Source of the DNA: Balneola vulgaris DSM 17893
Lineage (GTDB): Bacteria > Bacteroidota > Rhodothermia > Balneolales > Balneolaceae
Assembly (NCBI RefSeq): GCF_000375465.1
Contig: NZ_AQXH01000001.1
Location: 310,130-374,129, forward strand
Direction of reading: 5' to 3'
DNA: 64,000 bases
Shown: positions 63,015-64,000 of the stretch, in pieces
Layout of the letters: every line of letters starts with the position of its first letter
Position numbering within the stretch: position 1 is the stretch's first letter
Made by a program: the position numbers and the translations under genes
The notes under the pieces: generated by a model
Seen by the model: only the letters and a program-made list of their open reading frames with translations
Databases searched by the model: none
Told to the model about the DNA's origin: nothing

Positions 63015-64000
63015 ATGACGGTTAAAGAGGTTCAGGAAAAAGAAGAGTTCCAACGTATACTTAAACTAGCTGAATATGATTTAGATTACTCTAAGGACTT
63101 CAAAGACTTAGACGATTTAACTAGATTAGCAGCTCATATAGTAGGAACTGAAATATCACTCATAAATATAGTTGGTCCACATACCCAATGGTCTATCTCA
63201 AATTATGGGTTTGATGTTGATCAAATGCCACGTGAAGAGTCGATATGTAATCATACTATTCAGGATGACGAACCTTTCGAAGTTCCTGAACTAGACAAAG
63301 ATGATCGCTTTAAAGAAAAAGAATATGTTACAAGTGATCCCAATCTTCGATATTACTTTGGCGTCCCTTTAAAAAGCATAGATGGGCATAGAATTGGTGC
63401 ATTATGTGTACTCGATACCAAGACTAGATCCATCACCCCTGAAAAAGTTGAAATGTTCAATATCATTGCTGAGGAGGTAATGAGAAGGTTAGAACATTTG
63501 AAGCTCATCAAAGAATTAAAAATGAAATTAGATGAAGCGGATGAAGTATCACGGAAAGTGAGTCATGATATCCGTGGCCCAATTGGTGGTATTATTGGAT
63601 TATCTCAACTCATAAAAGAGAATGCTGAACGTGAAGATTTAACTAATATCATCGAATTGATTGAGATGATTAATCGGGGTGGTAAAACCGTCTTAGAATT
63701 AGCGGATGAAATACTATCTACACATAAAGAAATCAAGCAAGACCCCATTTCCTCTAGTGAATCATTAGCTTTAACTCAGCTCAAAGAAAAACTTGTTGAT
63801 TTATATAAGCCTCAAGCTCAATTAAAAAATGTGAGCTTTGATGTAACATTGACTAACAATGAGTTTAATGAAAACATCCCAAAACGAAAGCTGCTGCAGA
63901 TATTTGGCAACCTCATTACTAATGCCATAAAATTCACTGACAATGGCGGTTCAGTGCATGTAAACCTTCAAATGATTGAAGATTCTGTAAATAGTGGGAA
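63015..64000 (+). CDS. GAF-domain histidine kinase, 3' end missing
   Basis: ATG at 63015 opens a frame that runs without stop to the window edge (about 328 codons), so the C-terminus is outside. Residues about 25-160 are a GAF domain (LAAHIVGTEISLINIVG, GVPLKSIDGHRIGALCVLD). A coiled segment leads to a HisKA domain with the phospho-acceptor His in VSRKVSHDIRGPIGGIIGL, and the start of the ATPase domain with a normal N-box (GNLITNAIKFTDNGG). It is a cytoplasmic sensor kinase. The 140-nt gap before it shows nothing beyond the short terminator described above. Confidence 0.9.
   Translation, partial: MTVKEVQEKEEFQRILKLAEYDLDYSKDFKDLDDLTRLAAHIVGTEISLINIVGPHTQWSISNYGFDVDQMPREESICNHTIQDDEPFEVPELDKDDRFKEKEYVTSDPNLRYYFGVPLKSIDGHRIGALCVLDTKTRSITPEKVEMFNIIAEEVMRRLEHLKLIKELKMKLDEADEVSRKVSHDIRGPIGGIIGLSQLIKENAEREDLTNIIELIEMINRGGKTVLELADEILSTHKEIKQDPISSSESLALTQLKEKLVDLYKPQAQLKNVSFDVTLTNNEFNENIPKRKLLQIFGNLITNAIKFTDNGGSVHVNLQMIEDSVNSG

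Overview
The window reads as about 64 kb of chromosome from an AT-rich Gram-negative bacterium of the Bacteroidota/Rhodothermota side of the tree, most likely a marine Balneolaceae-type organism. The inference rests on family content (DUF5777 barrel beside YceI, DUF2723 membrane protein, LA_2272-type surface repeats, YajQ, HprK without a visible PTS, Bacteroidota-style S8 lipoprotein protease), on outer-membrane barrels and lipoproteins, and on patchy use of Shine-Dalgarno sites with several TTG/GTG starts. No rRNA, tRNA, prophage or CRISPR array was seen. Taxonomy was not tested by any search.

Layout. 1-4.4 kb: end of a periplasmic-binding-protein gene, mltG, and a cytochrome-like lipoprotein/YceI/DUF5777 trio. 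4.1-19.6 kb (minus strand): a tightly packed nine-gene operon for a Pel-like exopolysaccharide, followed by two small membrane-protein genes. 19.8-30.8 kb: small exported proteins, a PagL-like deacylase, cyclophilin, a repeat-rich surface protein, MsrB, a PH-domain protein, an NSS transporter, a DUF2723 GT-C protein and YbeY. 30.9-41.9 kb: DUF445, a subtilase lipoprotein, a PYROXD2/CrtI-like oxidoreductase, a ferric ABC permease with a convergent binding protein, DUF971, YajQ, a CoA-binding protein, an FKBP and an RNA methyltransferase. 41.9-43.2 kb: a REP-associated (RAYT) HUH transposase embedded in a tandem array of paired hairpins. 43.3-50.1 kb: amidase, a porin-like protein, then a four-gene operon of glutamine-synthetase-like ligase, APH-fold kinase-like protein, HAD-IIA hydrolase and RsmC-like methyltransferase. 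50.1-53.8 kb: O-methyltransferase, then acyltransferase, CrtC-like hydratase and GT2, which look like carotenoid tailoring. 53.8-64 kb: XerC-type recombinase, HPF, HprK, M23 and M28 peptidases, TrmH, an OmpR-type regulator, an esterase, BioB, a beta-propeller lipoprotein and the start of a GAF histidine kinase that runs off the right edge.

The most interesting system is the Pel-like operon (19647 down to 4777). It holds PelF and PelG homologues, a second PelF-like glycosyltransferase, a free-standing GH114/PelA-hydrolase-like lipoprotein, a polytopic GT-C-like protein, and one very large protein that joins a PelA-type (DUF2194) deacetylase, a PelB-like helical-repeat scaffold and a C-terminal outer-membrane barrel. 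No PelD is visible. In its place are a soluble GAF/HD-GYP protein and, at the head of the operon, two response-regulator proteins, one carrying a histidine kinase module whose N-box is degenerate. The architecture suggests deacetylation is coupled physically to export, and that c-di-GMP or phosphorelay control differs from the Pseudomonas system.

Second is the RAYT locus: four paired-hairpin modules (about 200 nt each where tandem) with the transposase gene sitting exactly in an inter-module linker. Third is the GS/kinase/HAD/methyltransferase operon, whose chemistry I cannot assign.
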